Shown: piece by piece, positions 10,220-11,741 of the stretch | How the letters are laid out: every line of letters starts with the position of its first letter | Numbering within the stretch: position 1 is the first letter of the stretch | Source of the DNA: Clostridia bacterium | GTDB lineage: Bacteria > Bacillota > Clostridia > Oscillospirales > Acutalibacteraceae | Direction of reading: 5' to 3' | Length of the DNA stretch: 11,741 bases | Assembly (NCBI GenBank): GCA_900754145.1 | Contig: CAAEBW010000029.1 | Span: forward strand, 1 to 11,741 | Notes under the pieces: generated by a model | Databases searched by the model: none | Told to the model about the DNA's origin: nothing | The model's input: only the letters and a program-made list of their open reading frames with translations | Program-made: the position numbers and the translations under genes

Positions 10220-10242
10220 GAAAGTGTCAGGAGGTAATGGAT

Positions 10243-10422
10243 ATGAGAAACAAGAACTACTACATAAATCTTAATGACCGTGAATACTTAGATGTTCTTT
10301 CCTCTTTGATGAACAAGAGAAATAAATTGATCCAAAGCGGCAAGTATACCGATGGTATTGACGAAGTAATTATGAAGATTAAGACGGCTAAGAAAAGAAC
10401 TTTTCGTGTCCTCTATATATAA
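10243..10422 (+). CDS. small conserved protein of the mobile-element type, function unknown
   Basis: This 59-aa basic protein begins MRNKNYYINL, contains NKLIQSGKYTDGIDEVIMKI in the middle, and ends in a Lys/Arg-rich tail. I recall similar short proteins (YYINL near the N-terminus, NKLI-x-x-GKYTD in the centre) in many Clostridia, often on integrative elements, with no known function. ATG 10243 is chosen because AGGAGG (10229-10234) lies 8 nt upstream; ATG 10237 is only 2 nt from it. The gene has its own promoter and is followed by a terminator, so it is monocistronic. The TGCTAAT cluster lies 144 bp upstream of the start. No membrane segment or signal peptide is visible. A small DNA-binding or regulatory role would be a guess. 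Confidence 0.75.
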   Translation: MRNKNYYINLNDREYLDVLSSLMNKRNKLIQSGKYTDGIDEVIMKIKTAKKRTFRVLYI

Positions 10423-10470
10423 GTATATGAGTTCGACATTCAGATTTCAATAAAAATTTATTTCAGGCAG

Positions 10471-10510
10471 CTCCGTTTCGTTTGTCAATACGAAGCGGAG
10501 TTTTCCTTTT
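10471..10510 (+). terminator. first of two tandem terminators
   Basis: CTCCGTTTCGT (10471-10481) pairs with ACGAAGCGGAG (10490-10500) with one T-G pair, followed by TTTTCCTTTT. It ends the 59-aa protein transcript, 48 bp after the stop codon. Confidence 0.85.
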
Positions 10511-10511
10511 G

Positions 10512-10549
10512 AGCCACCCTTTCCTTTCGAGGATCGGGTGGCTTTTTTT
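10512..10549 (+). terminator. second of two tandem terminators
   Basis: AGCCACCC (10512-10519) pairs with GGGTGGCT (10536-10543), with an inner CCT-TTCG-AGG tetraloop hairpin across a 3x3 internal loop, followed by seven Ts. It begins 1 nt after the first terminator. Confidence 0.88.
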
Positions 10550-10703
10550 AATTTTTTCAAAAAATTTTTCAAAACACCCTTGTGGTTTGCCCTTTCTCAG
10601 TGCGAATTAGTGAAAGGGTTGTTAATCGACTCCGATAAGGAGCAGCTCTTTCGCTGTTCCTTGAAAATTGAATATCAGGTGCATAGGACTTCAGTTCTGA
10701 TGA

Positions 10704-10886
10704 TTAGCCACTTTAACGGGTACGCCAAGACTTCCGTATGGAACGAGCGAGAACCCCCGTTATAAATATCAGGTTGCCCTTGATACGGCGATGACAGTCA
10801 GAATGATAATGGTACTTCTCTACGGAGCAGGCGGAGAACCCGGCTGAGGTGAAATTCCTATGAAGCGGTGAAGCACACCGCTACCT
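10704..10886 (+). pseudogene. possible decayed coding stretch upstream of the CHAP domain
   Basis: This 183-bp stretch has no intact gene but protein-like runs in several frames. In the frame of the CHAP ORF, 10704-10844 reads through NPRYKYQVALDTAMTVRMI and ends in GAGGEPG at a TGA (10845). A second frame reads NSYEAVKHTATY from 10853 and would join the CHAP reading YGINYSDD if the TATG duplication at 10886-10893 were removed. A GAGGTGA ribosome site (10846-10852) precedes ATG 10860, but that ORF stops at codon 4 (TGA 10869). The simplest reading is the eroded N-terminal part of a longer CHAP protein. Upstream, 10550-10703 holds an AT run and a 7-bp hairpin (10590-10618) and no recognisable gene. 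Confidence 0.35.
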
Positions 10887-11327
10887 ATGTATGGTATCAA
10901 CTATTCTGATGACCAAATTGTAACGGTAGCTCTTACGCAGATTGGCAACGTTGGTGGAGATCCTTATTGGAGTTGGTACGGCTTCGGCTCAAGGGTTGAA
11001 TGGTGTGCCTGCTTTGTTTCTTGGTGTGCCAACGAGTGCGGATATATCGACGCCGGTATTATTCCGAAGTATGCCGGTTGCGTAAACGGCGTTCAATGGT
11101 TCAGAGACCGAGGACAATGGGCAGACGGTTCGTATGAACCTTCGCCCGGTACAATCATCTTCTTTGACTGGGAGGGCGACGGTGTGACAGACCACACCGG
11201 TATCGTTCAGAAATGCGAGAACGGTACAGTCTATACCGTTGAGGGCAACTCAGGCGACACTTGCAGAACCAAAACATACCCTGTCGGAAGCTCTGTTATC
11301 TACGGATACGGTATTCCGGCATATTAA
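10887..11327 (+). CDS. CHAP-domain peptidoglycan hydrolase, probable C-terminal fragment
   Basis: This 146-aa ORF is almost entirely a CHAP-type cysteine amidase/endopeptidase domain. The nucleophile is C40 in EWCACFVSW, the base is H103 in DHTGIV, and the third position lies in VEGNSGD (E119/N121). SRVEWCACFVSWC, PGTIIFFDW and the ending VIYGYG are typical of cell-wall hydrolases carried by conjugative elements of Clostridia, which locally open peptidoglycan for the transfer apparatus; there this domain usually forms the C-terminus of a longer protein. Here no signal peptide, membrane segment or ribosome site precedes ATG 10887, and coding-like sequence continues upstream in other frames, so it is probably an orphaned catalytic domain. 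It may not be expressed. No plus-strand terminator follows. Confidence 0.8.
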   Translation: MYGINYSDDQIVTVALTQIGNVGGDPYWSWYGFGSRVEWCACFVSWCANECGYIDAGIIPKYAGCVNGVQWFRDRGQWADGSYEPSPGTIIFFDWEGDGVTDHTGIVQKCENGTVYTVEGNSGDTCRTKTYPVGSSVIYGYGIPAY

Positions 11328-11358
11328 AAAAAGATGGCTGCTCGTTTGAGTAGCCATC
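11326..11358 (-). terminator. minus-strand terminator 3' of the CHAP ORF
   Basis: GATGGCTGCT (11333-11342) pairs with AGTAGCCATC (11349-11358) around a six-base loop with one G-T pair. Seven As on the plus-strand left side (11326-11332) give a T run on the minus strand only, so it ends transcription coming from the right. It sits 7 nt after the stop of a tiny minus-strand ORF. Confidence 0.8.
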
Positions 11359-11365
11359 AAGTACA

Positions 11366-11413
11366 TTATTCAAAATCGTTGTTGGGCATCATATTTAACG
11401 GATTTTGCTTCAT
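11366..11413 (-). CDS. tiny ORF 2, 15-aa peptide (hypothetical)
   Basis: The ORF encodes MKQNPLNMMPNNDFE. Its ATG has GAGG (plus 11424-11427) 10 nt upstream and overlaps the TGA of tiny ORF 1 as ATGA, an arrangement typical of translational coupling. It ends 7 nt before a terminator. I do not recognise the peptide. It could instead be the end of a longer gene broken by a frameshift. Confidence 0.35.
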   Translation of the reverse strand: MKQNPLNMMPNNDFE

Positions 11414-11454
11414 AAATTTGATACCTCATTTTTTTGATTATTTGATGTGTCCAT
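11410..11454 (-). CDS. tiny ORF 1, 14-aa peptide (hypothetical)
   Basis: The ORF encodes MDTSNNQKNEVSNL and overlaps ORF 2 by ATGA. Its own ribosome site is weak (AGGG about 12 nt upstream). The same frame is open further upstream to 11607, but that extension crosses the promoter and leader hairpins, so the short form is more likely if it is translated at all. Confidence 0.25.
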   Translation of the reverse strand: MDTSNNQKNEVSNL

Positions 11455-11460
11455 ATTATC

Positions 11461-11508
11461 CAGCCCTATACGATGGGCTGTTATCAAATTGTTATCGGTG
11501 GTGATAAC
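11461..11508 (-). promoter_or_regulatory. structured leader of the minus-strand unit
   Basis: CAGCCC (11461-11466) pairs with GGGCTG (11475-11480), and GTTATC (11491-11496) pairs with GATAAC (11503-11508). A further GTTATC at 11480-11485 could pair with the same GATAAC instead, so two alternative hairpins compete in the leader. The two direct copies are 11 bp apart, so protein binding is also possible. Confidence 0.4.
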
Positions 11509-11552
11509 GGGGGGTAGCAGGGTTGTTGTTTTCTCTGGTGGTTTACAACTAC

Positions 11553-11581
11553 ATTTTACCACGAAAGGCAGGGAAATGCAA
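11553..11581 (-). promoter_or_regulatory. minus-strand promoter
   Basis: On the minus strand TTGCAT (plus 11576-11581) and TAAAAT (plus 11553-11558) are 17 bp apart, with an extended -10 TG. The predicted start near 11546 would give an RNA of roughly 220 nt ending at the terminator at 11326-11358. Confidence 0.65.
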
Positions 11582-11603
11582 TAACCATCCTTGCTGTGGC
11601 GTA

Positions 11604-11741
11604 TCAAGGAATCTTACTGAACATATGGCGCACCTTATCCAAACGGCTGTTTGGACGACGGGGCTGGATGACTGGCTCGCCGACAGTGGCCTGATACCCT
11701 TTCAGTTCCGTCAGGCACACGCTCCGCCCGTTGGTGTAAAA
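11604..11741 (-). CDS. C-terminal end of an unidentified protein (partial)
   Basis: The last 45 codons and the TGA stop (plus 11604-11606) of an ORF that enters from the right edge are present. The peptide includes [13 protein letters not shown] and ends [13 protein letters not shown]; it is basic, with no membrane segment. The DNA is visibly more GC-rich than the AT-rich sequence to its left, and codon use looks like genuine coding. I do not recognise the family. The stop lies 22 bp before the -35 box of the minus-strand promoter, so readthrough into the small unit is possible. Confidence 0.6.
   Translation of the reverse strand, partial: FYTNGRSVCLTELKGYQATVGEPVIQPRRPNSRLDKVRHMFSKIP

Noticed and set aside
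9866..10236. Direct repeat of the tRNA-Arg 3' end as a right attachment site
   Set aside because: No second copy of the T arm or acceptor 3' strand is present in the window.
10538..10765. Open reading frame of 75 codons beginning at GTG with an MAFFN-like start resembling small element membrane proteins
   Set aside because: Its first codons are the terminator hairpin and T run at 10536-10549 plus the AT run after it; there is no ribosome site and the rest lacks a protein-like pattern.
10698..10871. Recoded TGA, since all interruptions of the CHAP frame in this stretch are TGA
   Set aside because: rpoB and rpoC use TGG for Trp with no in-frame TGA, and readthrough would still not give a sensible start; decay is simpler.
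10550..10886. Riboswitch or group II intron piece suggested by several hairpins (10714-10762, 10767-10785, 10865-10881)
   Set aside because: No recognised riboswitch core or intron boundary was found, and the protein-like reading frames explain the stretch better.

Overview
The window looks like a chromosomal segment of a low-to-mid GC, spore-forming Firmicute, most likely a gut Clostridia member of the Ruminococcaceae/Oscillospirales type. RpoB and RpoC have the Clostridia arrangement (start signature, no large insertions, acidic RpoB tail), promoters are AT-rich sigma-A type, Shine-Dalgarno sites are strong, and a CotF-like spore coat protein is present.

Region 1 (1-7730) is housekeeping. 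rpoB has its own promoter and about 140 nt of leader, rpoC follows 12 bp later, and a strong hairpin ends the unit. Region 2 (7731-9107) holds a HAD-family phosphatase on the minus strand, convergent with rpoC, and a divergent CotF-like gene with its own terminator.

Region 3 (9161-9917) is the most unusual part. A tRNA-Gly(TCC) gene with promoter and terminator is followed by four truncated tRNA-Arg(CCT) 5' halves and one intact tRNA-Arg(CCT). Every half stops at the same base just after the anticodon loop (shared end CCTCCTAAG). The halves are separated by 61-85 bp units that start with a 17-nt stretch and then carry a CCTTTT/AAAAGG-type hairpin module; at least one carries a clear promoter. 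This is what repeated site-specific integration into the tRNA anticodon loop by small elements that supply a new tRNA 5' half would leave. No recombinase gene is visible.

Region 4 (9918-11741) is accessory DNA. It contains a cluster of TGCTAAT repeats in front of a 59-aa protein of a kind seen in Clostridia mobile elements, two back-to-back terminators, a probably decayed stretch leading into a CHAP-type peptidoglycan hydrolase domain that seems to have lost its N-terminus, and a compact minus-strand unit (promoter, hairpin leader, two overlapping tiny ORFs, terminator). The C-terminus of an unidentified minus-strand protein enters from the right edge. The context suggests a degraded integrative element beside the tRNA-Arg locus.
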